DNA of 64,000 bases from a bacterium ADurb.Bin157 (lineage in GTDB: Bacteria > Muiribacteriota > Ozemobacteria > Ozemobacterales > Ozemobacteraceae): assembly GCA_002070375.1 (NCBI GenBank), contig MWDD01000009.1, positions 1-64,000 on the forward strand, in the 5' to 3' direction. The notes beneath the pieces were generated by a model that saw only the letters and a program-made list of their open reading frames with translations, was not told where the DNA came from and did not search any database. Positions 1 through 7,652 of the stretch are shown one piece after another. Position 1 is the first letter of the stretch; the number at the start of each line of letters is the position of its first letter. Both the position numbers and the translations under genes were made by a program.

Positions 1-2
1 AA

Positions 3-1091
3 TATTTCAATGTTTGTATAAAAATAGATTCTCAAAACAGTATTGTTTATTATTACCTATATAAATTATATGAAGGAAAAGGCTTCGTAGGCAAATCGCT
101 AGAAATGATTGAGAGATTTCATAGCTTGTCCCCTGTATTAGGAAGCAATTTATTTGAGCCGGCTGTTGAGGCTTCTAAGCAGGGCCTTTCTGTTCTGGCT
201 TATAATTTATACAGAAGCGCTGTTTGCGCCGATAGACGGCTTCTTATTCAAAATGATAATGGAATAATTAAATCTTATCAAATGAATATCCCTAAGAATT
301 TAGATTCAAAAGAAGTTAAGTTTTATCAAATATTTAAAAAATATTTAAATGGTGAGTATGAGTCGGCAATGAGCGAAATGTTAACTTTGTTACCTGAATT
401 AAGCGGAATTGCTTATATTGATGGGACTAATATGGTAAGAGAGTGTCACGCCGTAAGAATGCAGGATGTTCGTTATCAAAAATATATTCGGGATTTGGAG
501 CTTGCTCGAATCAGAGAAGCGGAAGCAAAGAGATTGGCCGAAGAAGAGGCAAAAAAGCCTAAACCAAAGCCACCGGAAGATACCCCTGCAGATAAAATTA
601 AAAGAATGGCGGTCGTTAATCCGACCGACTATGATGCGCAGTATAAAGCCGGAGTAGAGTTGAGTCGTTTGGGTTATCATAAGGATGCAATTTTCTTTTT
701 CGAATCAGCTGCAAGGCTTAATAGAAAGGCATTGGCGCCTGTTTATTCGATGGCAAACTTGTATTTATTCATAAAAGATTATGATAAGGCAAATGCAATG
801 GTCTTACAAGCACTGGAAATTTCGCCTGCAGATACCTCTTCATTAGGGTTAGCAGCAGAAATATTTTTGGAGTCGAGTGATCCTGTAAAGGCTATATTTT
901 ATGCAAAAAAAGCCATTAAGTCTAATACTAATAATTTACATGCAAGGCTTATTTTGGCTCAAGCATATAATTCAGTCGGAGATTTTACAAATTACCGTTC
1001 CGAACTTGAAAAAGGACTTTTTATGAGTAAGAGTGAAGAAGCTATTAACGAAAAATTTAAGATTTTATACGAGTCTTTACAAAACGATTAA
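3..1091 (+). CDS. TPR-repeat protein, 5' end outside window
   Basis: The reading frame is open from base 3, well before the first in-frame ATG at 105, and the upstream codons (34 of them, including Y-Y-Y-L-Y-K-L-Y-E-G) look like a helical repeat, so this is the 3' part of a larger gene cut by the window edge. The visible part carries tetratricopeptide-like helix pairs, clearest in the C-terminal half (A-x-F-F-F-E-S-A-A-R-L-N, then A-x-x-M-V-L-Q-A-L-E-I-S-P). A charged Glu/Lys/Pro-rich linker (EEEAKKPKPKPPEDTP) sits between the N-terminal region and the TPR block. TPRs bind partner proteins; the partner is unknown. Because pseudopilin genes lie just downstream, a role in pilus or secretion assembly is possible, but this is inference. 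Confidence 0.8.
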   Translation, partial: YFNVCIKIDSQNSIVYYYLYKLYEGKGFVGKSLEMIERFHSLSPVLGSNLFEPAVEASKQGLSVLAYNLYRSAVCADRRLLIQNDNGIIKSYQMNIPKNLDSKEVKFYQIFKKYLNGEYESAMSEMLTLLPELSGIAYIDGTNMVRECHAVRMQDVRYQKYIRDLELARIREAEAKRLAEEEAKKPKPKPPEDTPADKIKRMAVVNPTDYDAQYKAGVELSRLGYHKDAIFFFESAARLNRKALAPVYSMANLYLFIKDYDKANAMVLQALEISPADTSSLGLAAEIFLESSDPVKAIFYAKKAIKSNTNNLHARLILAQAYNSVGDFTNYRSELEKGLFMSKSEEAINEKFKILYESLQND

Positions 1092-1146
1092 AAATTGTTA
1101 TACTTATCGCACAGTGTTAGTTTGAACCCAATAATAGGAGTTTTAT

Positions 1147-1272
1147 ATGACATTTTGCTGGGAAATCTACAATAATTCTAAGTGTGAAACCTGTAAGCAT
1201 TACCTTGCTTATCAAGAGGGAACATTAAACCTTGATGAAGTTAAAGATATAGTTGTAGTTGATGAAGATTAA
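1147..1272 (+). CDS. 41-residue Cys-containing small protein
   Basis: A short ORF with ATG at 1147 preceded by an AGGAG ribosome site at 1136-1140 (6-nt spacing), 55 nt after the TPR gene and ending in TAA. The product starts M-T-F-C-W-E-I-Y and has Cys4, Cys13 and Cys16 (a C-E-T-C pair), then an acidic tail (V-V-V-D-E-D). The C-W-E start followed by a downstream Cys and A-Y resembles the small C-W-E-x-K/CPA motif proteins (two-CW family) seen near signalling genes in anaerobes, but it is too short for a firm match. It could bind a metal through the three cysteines. It is followed by a strong terminator at 1305-1346, which supports it as the last gene of the upstream transcript. Its stop codon overlaps the end of the opposite-strand gene by 4 nt. 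Confidence 0.6.
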   Translation: MTFCWEIYNNSKCETCKHYLAYQEGTLNLDEVKDIVVVDED

Positions 1273-1589
1273 TTTCTCATAAGCCAAGGCCTAAAGAATT
1301 TATCAAAGAAACTGAGTTCGTTCCTTTTCGAACTCAGTTTCTTTTTAGGTTTCCAAGGTTCAATTATTCTTTTAGAGGGAGAGTTTATTACAGAGAGCAA
1401 TTTTTGCTCTGAAGCAGCCTTTTGACTATATTCAATAAGCGACTTTTCCATAAAAGTCATTTTACTTTCTAAACTGTCAATTTTTCGGGCCATGTTTTTC
1501 AGCAAAGTTTGATTTGCAGCTAATACTTGAGCGATATCTATTGATATTTCGGTTTCTTGAGTTATCTCTTGATTAACTTCAACTTTCAT
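1269..1589 (-). CDS. Small coiled-coil hypothetical protein (106 aa)
   Basis: Function not recognised. The start is well supported: reading the minus strand, AGGGAGA lies 4 nt before the ATG. The middle part (about residues 20-65) is a heptad-type amphipathic helix with repeated L/I/M spacing (A-N-Q-T-L-L-K-N-M-A-R-K-I-D-S-L-E), predicting a coiled coil. The C-terminus is basic and aromatic (E-P-W-K-P-K-K-K, F-F-D-K-F-F-R-P-W), which could touch membrane or nucleic acid. No signal peptide. Its 3' end contains the 16-bp inverted repeat of the opposing terminator, so the tail residues are partly dictated by that hairpin. It converges on and overlaps the 41-residue gene by 4 nt. Confidence 0.6.
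   Translation of the reverse strand: MKVEVNQEITQETEISIDIAQVLAANQTLLKNMARKIDSLESKMTFMEKSLIEYSQKAASEQKLLSVINSPSKRIIEPWKPKKKLSSKRNELSFFDKFFRPWLMRN
1305..1346 (+). terminator. Intrinsic terminator inside the opposite-strand CDS
   Basis: A perfect 16-bp inverted repeat (AAAGAAACTGAGTTCG at 1305-1320, its complement at 1329-1344) with an 8-nt loop and a T-rich end. It would end the plus-strand transcript of the TPR gene and the 41-residue protein. The hairpin lies within the last codons of the minus-strand coiled-coil gene, so it is simultaneously coding sequence. Confidence 0.8.
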
Positions 1590-1605
1590 AATGTCTCCCT
1601 GTAAG

Positions 1606-1633
1606 AATATAAAGTTTCAAGCAAACTCGACAA
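1606..1633 (-). promoter_or_regulatory. Possible sigma-70-type promoter of the coiled-coil gene
   Basis: On the minus strand, TTGTCG (4/6 to -35) is separated by 16 bp from TATATT (5/6 to -10), about 10-15 nt upstream of the ribosome site. Position and spacing fit; the match is moderate. Confidence 0.4.
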
Positions 1634-1755
1634 AATCTATAAAATAATTAACGAATAAAAAATATATACAATGAAACAAATGGCTGATATATTTCGTAGT
1701 ATGTTTGTGAATGAGAAATTAAATTTGCACCTACAATAGTTTCGAGGAGGTTTTT

Positions 1756-3093
1756 ATGAAGAAAATTGCGGGATTCTCAATGTTTTTATTAGTTTGTGTT
1801 CTTTTTGCCTTTATGGTTAATGTGGAAGAAGCAATATCAGAGTCAACTACTTCAGTTGTTATAAATGATGGTTCTTCAGAATCTGAAGAAGATGCTCTGT
1901 TAGAGGACAGTGAAACAAGTTTGCTTGACGGCATAGAAGACAACGGCGAAGCGGTCCGTGTAACTATTCCCGAATCAGCAGATATGACCCTGGGCATTCA
2001 AGATTCTGACAACGTAATGCCTGCCAATTTCCGCGGCGGCGACCCTGACAGCGGTTTGGTAAACGCTCTTGAAGACGTTTATTATGTTAAGCATGAACAT
2101 TCTTTGATTTACGAAGAAGATGCCGCAAAGTTAGCTGAAAACACAACTTTTGAATCAGATCCCAATATCACCTGGGACACCAAAATAAAAAATGCAGACG
2201 GCACTTATGAAGACGTTGAAGCTCCTAAAAATACAAATATGGCAGCTGACGGCGGCGAATTCTTTTTGCCGGGCGAATATCAAATCGGTAACAGCGGTGC
2301 TCGCCAGGTCGGTGAAGTTCCAAGCGTAGAAGATGAAGAAGAAGGTGGAGAAGCGACCACTGTAACTGCACAGCAGTCTATGGGCGTTAAAGTTCACGAC
2401 GTAACTGCCCCTGACCTTTGGATTGCTTTCCAAGAAACTGCAGGTTCAAGAGCTATTCCCCAAACAGAAGAAGAGCTAATCGGCGATCTTAAGACAAACA
2501 TATTAAAGCATGCCGGTCACCCCTTCTCTACGGAACCTACAAATAAAGATTTCGAAGTAAAAAGCTTCATCTTTATTGAAGAAGGCGAAGATAACGAAGA
2601 ATTGAAAGAAAGAGATAAAGAACCTTGGGATAAAACAGCACGCGTAACTTTAGCCGGAACTCTCTTTAACGAAGACGGAATGGTAGATGTAAAAAGCGCT
2701 GTTGTTAAAACTAAGCTTCTTAGCAAAGAAGATCAGACTCGCTTAGCTCAAGTTGTTGGTGGCAGCGATCACGACCTTAAAGGTATTTTTGTAAGAAGAA
2801 ATGTACCCTTTATTTTTGCAGCAGTCGCAACTGATAATGGCGACAGAAGAAAATCGGCCGGTATTGACTCTTATAATGTTGAAGCTCGTCTTGAATATCG
2901 TGACGGTTCACCTGTTGAAAAGGTTGGCGATGCATACTTGTTCCGCGTTCAGAACTATCCTGTTGAAGAACATAAGGATCAAGAAGTTTACACCTTTATC
3001 GCAAGGGCGAAAGACCTTTCCGGTAACGTAACAGAAATTGCAGTTCCCGTATATGTTGTAGATTCTCAGGCCTCTTTTGAAGGCAGAAGGTAA
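1756..3093 (+). CDS. Secreted acidic protein of unknown function (445 aa)
   Basis: Not recognised as a known family. The N-terminus (M-K-K-I-A-G-F-S-M-F-L-L-V-C-V-L-F-A-F-M) is a typical Sec signal peptide. The mature protein is strongly acidic (E-S-E-E-D-A-L-L-E-D-S-E; E-D-E-E-E-G-G-E), with no further membrane segment. The last 100 residues alternate short hydrophobic strands and turns, ending S-G-N-V-T-E-I-A-V-P-V-Y-V-V-D, which is typical of an Ig-like/bacterial beta-sandwich repeat. There is a strong ribosome site (CGAGGAGG, 1743-1750), a monocistronic layout, and a good terminator right after the stop. Codon choice is richer in C-ending codons than in its neighbours, which would suit high expression. 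A periplasmic or surface structural role next to the pseudopilin genes is plausible only. Confidence 0.75.
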   Translation: MKKIAGFSMFLLVCVLFAFMVNVEEAISESTTSVVINDGSSESEEDALLEDSETSLLDGIEDNGEAVRVTIPESADMTLGIQDSDNVMPANFRGGDPDSGLVNALEDVYYVKHEHSLIYEEDAAKLAENTTFESDPNITWDTKIKNADGTYEDVEAPKNTNMAADGGEFFLPGEYQIGNSGARQVGEVPSVEDEEEGGEATTVTAQQSMGVKVHDVTAPDLWIAFQETAGSRAIPQTEEELIGDLKTNILKHAGHPFSTEPTNKDFEVKSFIFIEEGEDNEELKERDKEPWDKTARVTLAGTLFNEDGMVDVKSAVVKTKLLSKEDQTRLAQVVGGSDHDLKGIFVRRNVPFIFAAVATDNGDRRKSAGIDSYNVEARLEYRDGSPVEKVGDAYLFRVQNYPVEEHKDQEVYTFIARAKDLSGNVTEIAVPVYVVDSQASFEGRR

Positions 3094-3102
3094 TTTTCGT
3101 TT

Positions 3103-3135
3103 AAAAAAACCCGGGATTTAATTCCGGGTTTTTTT
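3103..3135 (+). terminator. Intrinsic terminator after the secreted acidic protein
   Basis: A-run plus CCCGG (3103-3114) pairs with CCGGG plus a T-run (3124-3135) across a 9-nt loop. The GC stem with flanking A and T tracts could act in both directions; only the plus gene ends here. Confidence 0.88.
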
Positions 3136-3171
3136 CTTTCATGTTTATTTGAAATATGTTAACATAATAAT

Positions 3172-3873
3172 ATGCATATTAATTTTAGACAAGCTATTAC
3201 ATTTATTGAGGTTATGATTGCCTTTTTAGTATTGGGGATTGTATTAGTTCCTGTATTTGGCTTTTTAACCGGTTCTGTAAAAGATACAGACAAAATATAT
3301 GCTGAAGCTATTGCAATTTCGAGAGCAAAGCTTATCATGGACACTATGATGTTTCAGATTCCCTGGCGAGTAATCAGAGAGGGTAAAAACGGCGGCCCTT
3401 GCAGGTTTTCTGTTTACAAGTTAGGTGAAGCGCCTTCCAGCATTCCTGAATACCGTAAAAAGGTTAATGAAAATCTTAATAAACTTTTAGCTGTCGCTAT
3501 TCCCAAAATGTTCGGAGAAGGAACGATTGTCAGCAGTGCAGCGAATAACGAGGAGTGGCGTGGCGACGGGAAGTTTGTAAACAATAAGGGGTTTGTTTTT
3601 AGGGCCAGAGCCAAAGTTACAGACTTAGATGACGATAAGTTGGGGCCTTCGTATAGTATTCCTTTCGTAAATAATGACCCTTTAACGCAAGCTTCAAAGC
3701 CTTACTATTCTATAAGTGAGCTTACACCACTAGATTACGACAAAAAGTTTAATGTCATTAAAAAAATTGTTGTGCAGGTGAAATGGTCAAACTTAAAAGG
3801 TCTTGATCCTAACGAAGACAAGAACCCAAGAAGCTTGTTTTTGGTAGCATATAAGTCAGATTTGGACAGCTAA
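3172..3873 (+). CDS. Type IV pilin-like minor pseudopilin (233 aa)
   Basis: Has a short leader (M-H-I-N-F-R-Q-A) and then a class III signal: I-T-F-I-E-V-M followed by a roughly 20-residue hydrophobic helix (I-A-F-L-V-L-G-I-V-L-V-P-V-F-G-F-L). Prepilin peptidase would cut after Ala8, leaving Glu at +5 as in pilins; the residue before the cut is Ala rather than the usual Gly. The remainder is a soluble globular domain. It is the first of three consecutive pseudopilin genes (followed by PilX-like and GspJ-like members), matching minor-pilin operons that prime type IV pilus or type II secretion fibres. No ribosome site is visible before the ATG at 3172 and the AT-rich upstream region is only about 35 nt past the preceding terminator, so a leaderless or very short-leader mRNA is possible. 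Confidence 0.85.
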   Translation: MHINFRQAITFIEVMIAFLVLGIVLVPVFGFLTGSVKDTDKIYAEAIAISRAKLIMDTMMFQIPWRVIREGKNGGPCRFSVYKLGEAPSSIPEYRKKVNENLNKLLAVAIPKMFGEGTIVSSAANNEEWRGDGKFVNNKGFVFRARAKVTDLDDDKLGPSYSIPFVNNDPLTQASKPYYSISELTPLDYDKKFNVIKKIVVQVKWSNLKGLDPNEDKNPRSLFLVAYKSDLDS

Positions 3874-3874
3874 T

Positions 3875-4411
3875 ATGAAAAAGAATAATAGAGGCGTTGC
3901 AATGGTTGTTATAGTGTTTTTTGCTTTTGCAATTGCAATAATATTATTTACAATGATACGCTCTAACACCAATTTATCTTATCAAAATAAGAACACTATA
4001 AAAGCTTTACAAGCTAATTATTTAGTTCATTCTGCGATACAACACGCAAAATTACATTTAAAGCTTTTACCCAGAGAGGTCTATGTGTATTTTAAAGCAA
4101 ACCCCACTTCTACCGATGCTTTAGCTAAGATTGATTCAACTCAGTATCCGCCCATAGACTTAGGACCTTGGAAAAAAGAAAAAATCAATTATGACCTTTT
4201 TAAAGCGGGTGCTGCAAAGGATAACGAAACTCCTTATGGCGGTTCTTATCGGGTTACTAGTATAGAATGTTTAACTATAGATAATGACGCAAAACTAGTG
4301 CAAGACAATTACCGCGTCAAGGTTGAGTCTATTGTTTATTTAAACAATGATAAGTTTGAAGATTCTCTCACTGAAGAATTTTCTGTTTCGCGTCATACAG
4401 GCGGTCGCTAA
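3875..4411 (+). CDS. PilX/GspK-like pilus-associated membrane protein (178 aa)
   Basis: The start M-K-K-N-N-R-G followed by V-A-M-V-V-I-V-F-F-A-F-A-I-A-I-I-L-F is the R-G plus hydrophobic helix of PilX/PilK N-termini, which lack the Glu+5. The residues after the helix (N-x-x-L-S-Y-Q-N-K-N-x-x-x-A-L-Q-A-N-Y-L) form the long amphipathic alpha-1 continuation that is also typical. It starts 1 nt after the previous gene and its stop overlaps the next start (TAATG), so the three genes are translationally coupled. Expected location: inner membrane, then the tip of a pilus-like fibre. Confidence 0.75.
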   Translation: MKKNNRGVAMVVIVFFAFAIAIILFTMIRSNTNLSYQNKNTIKALQANYLVHSAIQHAKLHLKLLPREVYVYFKANPTSTDALAKIDSTQYPPIDLGPWKKEKINYDLFKAGAAKDNETPYGGSYRVTSIECLTIDNDAKLVQDNYRVKVESIVYLNNDKFEDSLTEEFSVSRHTGGR

Positions 4412-5469
4412 TGAATAAATGTTCTAAACCAGGCTTTACGCTTATTGAGGTAATGATAACAGTTTTGTTGTTATCGTTGCTTTTAGGAACCGGGAATTCT
4501 ATCTTAAGTTATTCTCGTCAGCAAACAGAAAAGGGGTTTTGGATACAGCAGGCAATTGCACAGTTAAGAAATACAACGCGCCTGATTGGTATAAAAATGA
4601 AAGAGACATCTTACCCTTCTACTCTTGTTAAGAGTAAGTCCGGTGGAATAGATACCGACTCAATATATTCCTTTAAAGAAAGACGTAAATACGATGACAT
4701 CGGTAGATTGAGAGCATTAGATATTAATACTTCTGACGTCTACAATATGCATACTATATCTACAGACGGAAACACAATGGCTGCTTCATATGACGACAGG
4801 ACCATTATGTATTTTCCGATCTGCACCCCTGAAATAATAGTCAATGGGAGTAAGCAAAGCGGTACCGGTATTATTACTTGGGTACATTTTGTATTTAGGC
4901 CGGCTAAAAATTATTCAGTTACAGGCCTTGGTTCAATATACATGGATGAACATGAAGTTTCTTATTCGACAAAATCTCCGGATTATGCATACGGCCTTGG
5001 AAAGCCAAGCGAAGCCTTTTCTACCTCATGGGTTCCGACAAGAAGTAAGGAATTGATAACAGATGTTTCCGGCATAAAGGTAGACACTTTCAGTGTTAGC
5101 GAATCAAAAGGACAGGCCGTTTCTAAAGAGGGAGTTAAAGGTGATGTTGCGACTGTTAAGAAAAATTTGGTTTCAATAACCATAAATTGTTGCCACCCAA
5201 AAGATGGAAAAATAACTCTTTATGACCAGTGCTCGGTAATTAGTAGAGTTGAGTTGACAGATGATTTAGTTATTCCGCCCAGTATACAGCTCATAAAAGT
5301 TATTAAGTCGGGGGAACGCGCTTTAGTTAAATATGGTAATGATTCAGCCACCGAAGTTGGCCTATTTGATCCTGTCGGTCCCGGTAAGGTTGTTAAAATA
5401 TACTCAACTTCAATCAAGGTTGAAGAGGGCGGAATGGAGAGATTGGTTGTTCAATCTCCTGAAGAGTAA
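4411..5469 (+). CDS. GspJ/PilW-like minor pseudopilin (352 aa)
   Basis: Carries a textbook prepilin signal: leader M-N-K-C-S-K-P-G, cut, then F-T-L-I-E-V-M-I-T-V and a hydrophobic helix. At 352 residues the globular domain is large for a pseudopilin, closest to GspJ/PilW minor pilins that sit at a fibre tip. It contains repeated beta-strand-like segments and several Tyr/Ser-rich loops. Overlaps the previous stop by 1 nt. Its last 19 nt overlap the end of mazG on the other strand, leaving no room for a separate terminator. Confidence 0.85.
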   Translation: MNKCSKPGFTLIEVMITVLLLSLLLGTGNSILSYSRQQTEKGFWIQQAIAQLRNTTRLIGIKMKETSYPSTLVKSKSGGIDTDSIYSFKERRKYDDIGRLRALDINTSDVYNMHTISTDGNTMAASYDDRTIMYFPICTPEIIVNGSKQSGTGIITWVHFVFRPAKNYSVTGLGSIYMDEHEVSYSTKSPDYAYGLGKPSEAFSTSWVPTRSKELITDVSGIKVDTFSVSESKGQAVSKEGVKGDVATVKKNLVSITINCCHPKDGKITLYDQCSVISRVELTDDLVIPPSIQLIKVIKSGERALVKYGNDSATEVGLFDPVGPGKVVKIYSTSIKVEEGGMERLVVQSPEE

Positions 5470-6260
5470 TTTTCTTTCGCTTTGTTCCAGTATCCATCTA
5501 GTTCAACCATTGATTTTCCTTCAAATCCTCCGTTTTTTTCAGCGATAGCTTCTACGGCAGAGAATCTTTTTGCGAATTTTTCAGATGCGGTGGCTAAAGC
5601 TTGATCTGCATCAATCCCTGCTAATCTTGAGACATTAATTACTGCGAAAAGTAAGTCTCCGACCTCTTCATTAAGCTTTTGCTTATCATTTAAGACGGCT
5701 TTAACTTCATTGGTCTCTTCTATAATTTTAAGAAATGCTTCTTCATGAGATGAAAAATCAAAACCTACTTCAGCGGCAATAGCCTGTACTTTTTCAGCTT
5801 TTTTAATATTATTTGCAAAATCGAGTATCTGATTTACTCTATATGAAGGCTTGTTTTTTAAGTGTTTTTCAGAGATTTTTTGCTGCTCCCATAATTTTAA
5901 GACCTGATCTGAATTGATATCATTAACTTTATTGCCAAAAATGTGCGGATGTCTCAGAATCATTTTTTCGCAGATATCATGAGCAACTTCGCCGATATCA
6001 AAAAGTCCTTTTTCTGAGGCAATTTCAGCGGTAAAAACAATTGTCATGAGCAAATCGCCAAGCTCTTCTTTAATATTTAAAATGTCGTTACTTTCTAATG
6101 CTTCCACAAGCTCCTCGGCTTCTCCTTTAATGTGTTTTGCCATAGACAAAAGTGTCTGTTTTTGATCCCAGGCGCAGCCGTTAGGTGCTCTAAGCGTTTG
6201 CATAATTTCAACGAGTCTGTAGAATTGAGTTTTGATATAATTAACGTCTTTATTTTTCAT
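5451..6260 (-). CDS. mazG: Nucleoside triphosphate pyrophosphohydrolase MazG
   Basis: Hydrolyses (d)NTPs to NMP and pyrophosphate, clearing aberrant nucleotides. The N-terminal domain opens with L-R-A-P-N-G-C-A-W-D-Q-K-Q-T, the MazG signature, and then has the metal-binding E-A-E-E-L-V-E-A ... E-E-L-G-D-L-L pattern. A second MazG domain has E-E-T-N-E-V ... N-E-E-V-G-D-L-L-F-A. The length of 269 aa fits the two-domain E. coli type. The start ATG lies inside the last codons of aroK (11-nt overlap) with no separate ribosome site, so translation is probably coupled to aroK. Confidence 0.95.
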   Translation of the reverse strand: MKNKDVNYIKTQFYRLVEIMQTLRAPNGCAWDQKQTLLSMAKHIKGEAEELVEALESNDILNIKEELGDLLMTIVFTAEIASEKGLFDIGEVAHDICEKMILRHPHIFGNKVNDINSDQVLKLWEQQKISEKHLKNKPSYRVNQILDFANNIKKAEKVQAIAAEVGFDFSSHEEAFLKIIEETNEVKAVLNDKQKLNEEVGDLLFAVINVSRLAGIDADQALATASEKFAKRFSAVEAIAEKNGGFEGKSMVELDGYWNKAKENYSSGD

Positions 6261-6729
6261 AGTTGTTATTTTGGGTAATTTTGATTGTTAAGTCAGCATA
6301 TTTATTATAGTAATTTTTTCTAGCTAGCCAAAGTTCATAAATTTCTTTGCTTGTTTTACTTTTTATGAGTGGCCTGGTTTCTCTAAGGTTGGGTAGTCTG
6401 TCTTCAAAGTATTTCCAGGGTATATCTAAAAATACGGTCAGACAGTTTTGTATATGTTTTAGATTGGCAACATTTGTTATTATCCCTCCGCCGGCAGCTA
6501 TGACTGTTGTTTCTTTAATGTCGGACAATACTTTAATAAAAGTCTTATGTTCAATTGTTCTAAAATAATTTTCACCAAATTTTTCAAAAATAGAACTAAT
6601 GCTCATTTCTGAGTATTCTTGAATTTTATTGTCTAAGTCAACAAAATTACAGGAGAGTCTTTCTGCTATTTTTTTTCCGTAGGTTGTTTTTCCACAACCC
6701 ATGAATCCTATAATTAAAATGATTTTCAT
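6250..6729 (-). CDS. aroK: Shikimate kinase
   Basis: Phosphorylates shikimate in the chorismate pathway; aroB of the same pathway is at 39048-40139. Seen: P-loop G-F-M-G-C-G-K-T-T (residues 8-16), D-L-D (shikimate/Mg), R-T-I-E (shikimate), G-G-G (shikimate), and LID R-E-T-R-P-L-I. The start is taken at the ATG at 6729, giving 159 aa with the normal distance to the P-loop. An in-frame TTG at 6780 would add 17 residues encoded by the terminator hairpin of the upstream gene, which is unlikely. The chosen ATG comes 6 nt after that terminator's T-run and has no visible ribosome site. Confidence 0.92.
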   Translation of the reverse strand: MKIILIIGFMGCGKTTYGKKIAERLSCNFVDLDNKIQEYSEMSISSIFEKFGENYFRTIEHKTFIKVLSDIKETTVIAAGGGIITNVANLKHIQNCLTVFLDIPWKYFEDRLPNLRETRPLIKSKTSKEIYELWLARKNYYNKYADLTIKITQNNNYEK

Positions 6730-6735
6730 AATAAT

Positions 6736-6763
6736 AAAAAAACGGCGGATAAAGCCGCCGTTT
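6736..6763 (-). terminator. Intrinsic terminator between a secreted-protein gene and aroK
   Basis: On the minus strand, AAACGGCGG (6748-6740 complement arm) and CCGCCGTTT form a 9-bp stem with a 6-nt loop followed by a run of T. It ends the transcript of the secreted protein at 6784-7404 and directly abuts the aroK start. Confidence 0.85.
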
Positions 6764-6783
6764 CTTATGCTTTCGGTCAAGTA

Positions 6784-7404
6784 TTATCTTACCGGAACTA
6801 CTCCTCCGACAGATGGAACTATAGGTGACACATTAATTGCTCCGCCTTGGTTAACGGGTATTTCTGTTTGTACGGGTATGCTATTTTGGTTTCCCGGATA
6901 GTCAGAGTATCCACCTGTATTAAACCCTGTGTTTTTGCCTTCTCCGAGGGTGTTTTTGATAATGTGCATAAGCTGAGTAAGTCTTTGATTAACAGCGGTT
7001 CTGTCGTTCATAACCAAATAGAATTTCGCTTTGCTGATTCTTTTGTTAACTTCTTCAATGAGTGGATAGTAGGCCGGATGAATAACCGTCTTTTTAAGGG
7101 CTGACTGAGCGTTATTAAGGTGACCAATGGCAGAAACACTGTCTTTGAAGTTTTGGTTGTAACTTCTTAAGCAGTTATTTAAATCTGTATAGACCATGTA
7201 GAGCATCGCCAAAGTAGCCTTTTCGGTTGCTTCGTTAGCAAAGGTTTGTTCTTCTACGTAAATGTCATTTCCGTGGTTGTCAAATTTTTCAGTTTGTTGG
7301 GAATTGGCGCAATCCTTATCGTTACAGTCATAGCCGGGGCCTGCCGAAACCGGTGCTGTGGCGAAAAGAAGGACTGTTAAAAGACCAGCTAATAATTTTT
7401 TCAT
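6784..7404 (-). CDS. Secreted protein with Gly/Pro-rich tail (206 aa)
   Basis: Family not recognised. The signal peptide M-K-K-L-L-A-G-L-L-T-V-L-L-F-A-T-A-P-V-S-A-G has a clear A-P-V-S-A cleavage site. The mature part has a short Cys pair (Y-D-C-N-D-K-D-C), a helical middle (residues about 55-150; many A, L, N, K) resembling a small helical bundle, then a low-complexity tail rich in G, N, P and V (residues about 150-206). An AGGAGG ribosome site lies 6 nt before the ATG, an extended -10 promoter lies just upstream, and a terminator follows, so it is a single-gene unit. Likely periplasmic or exported. Confidence 0.8.
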   Translation of the reverse strand: MKKLLAGLLTVLLFATAPVSAGPGYDCNDKDCANSQQTEKFDNHGNDIYVEEQTFANEATEKATLAMLYMVYTDLNNCLRSYNQNFKDSVSAIGHLNNAQSALKKTVIHPAYYPLIEEVNKRISKAKFYLVMNDRTAVNQRLTQLMHIIKNTLGEGKNTGFNTGGYSDYPGNQNSIPVQTEIPVNQGGAINVSPIVPSVGGVVPVR

Positions 7405-7430
7405 TCTGTTCCTCCTGTGAGTGTACTACA

Positions 7431-7438
7431 ATTATAAC
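7431..7438 (-). promoter_or_regulatory. Extended -10 promoter of the secreted-protein gene
   Basis: On the minus strand, TG-T-TATAAT (perfect -10, 7436-7431, with the TG extension) stands about 25 nt before the start codon. No good -35 is visible, as is usual for extended -10 promoters. Confidence 0.6.
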
Positions 7439-7519
7439 ATATAAGTTTTTAAAACGGAATGCACAAATAAAAATATTTTTGTGTGTACATAAAAGCGCAT
7501 ATTATTTTATAAATAGTGC

Positions 7520-7548
7520 TTGATTTTTGCGTTTTAAGGGTGTATAAT
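7520..7548 (+). promoter_or_regulatory. Sigma-70-type promoter of the ribosomal protein operon
   Basis: TTGATT (7520-7525), 17 bp, TATAAT (7543-7548). Transcription should start near 7555. It stands directly before rplE, showing that the spc-type operon starts here in this genome. Confidence 0.85.
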
Positions 7549-7554
7549 ATCAAA

Positions 7555-7652
7555 CACTTAGCCGAAATCAGCGTCTTTTCGATGCCCGGTGCGGTTGAGA
7601 ATTTAATTACCTGACCTGGGTTCAGGAAAAAAATACTTAAAAGGAGTCCGGC
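7555..7652 (+). promoter_or_regulatory. rplE 5' leader, possible autoregulatory structure
   Basis: The presumed untranslated leader is about 98 nt. ATGCCCGG (7582-7589) can pair with CCGGCAT (7648-7654), which covers the start codon, with one bulged C. A second small stem CCTGA/TCAGG lies at 7610-7626. The ribosome site AAGGAG (7641-7646) sits just outside the pairing. Leader-mediated feedback by a ribosomal protein is known in spc operons (S8 in E. coli); whether this leader does so is inference. Confidence 0.4.

Noticed and set aside
399-680. Minus-strand ORF of 93 aa
   Set aside because: Shadow of the TPR gene in another frame.
6736-6780. TTGACC at 6780-6775 as the -35 box of an aroK promoter
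   Set aside because: No -10 box at the right spacing; the sequence falls in the terminator stem.
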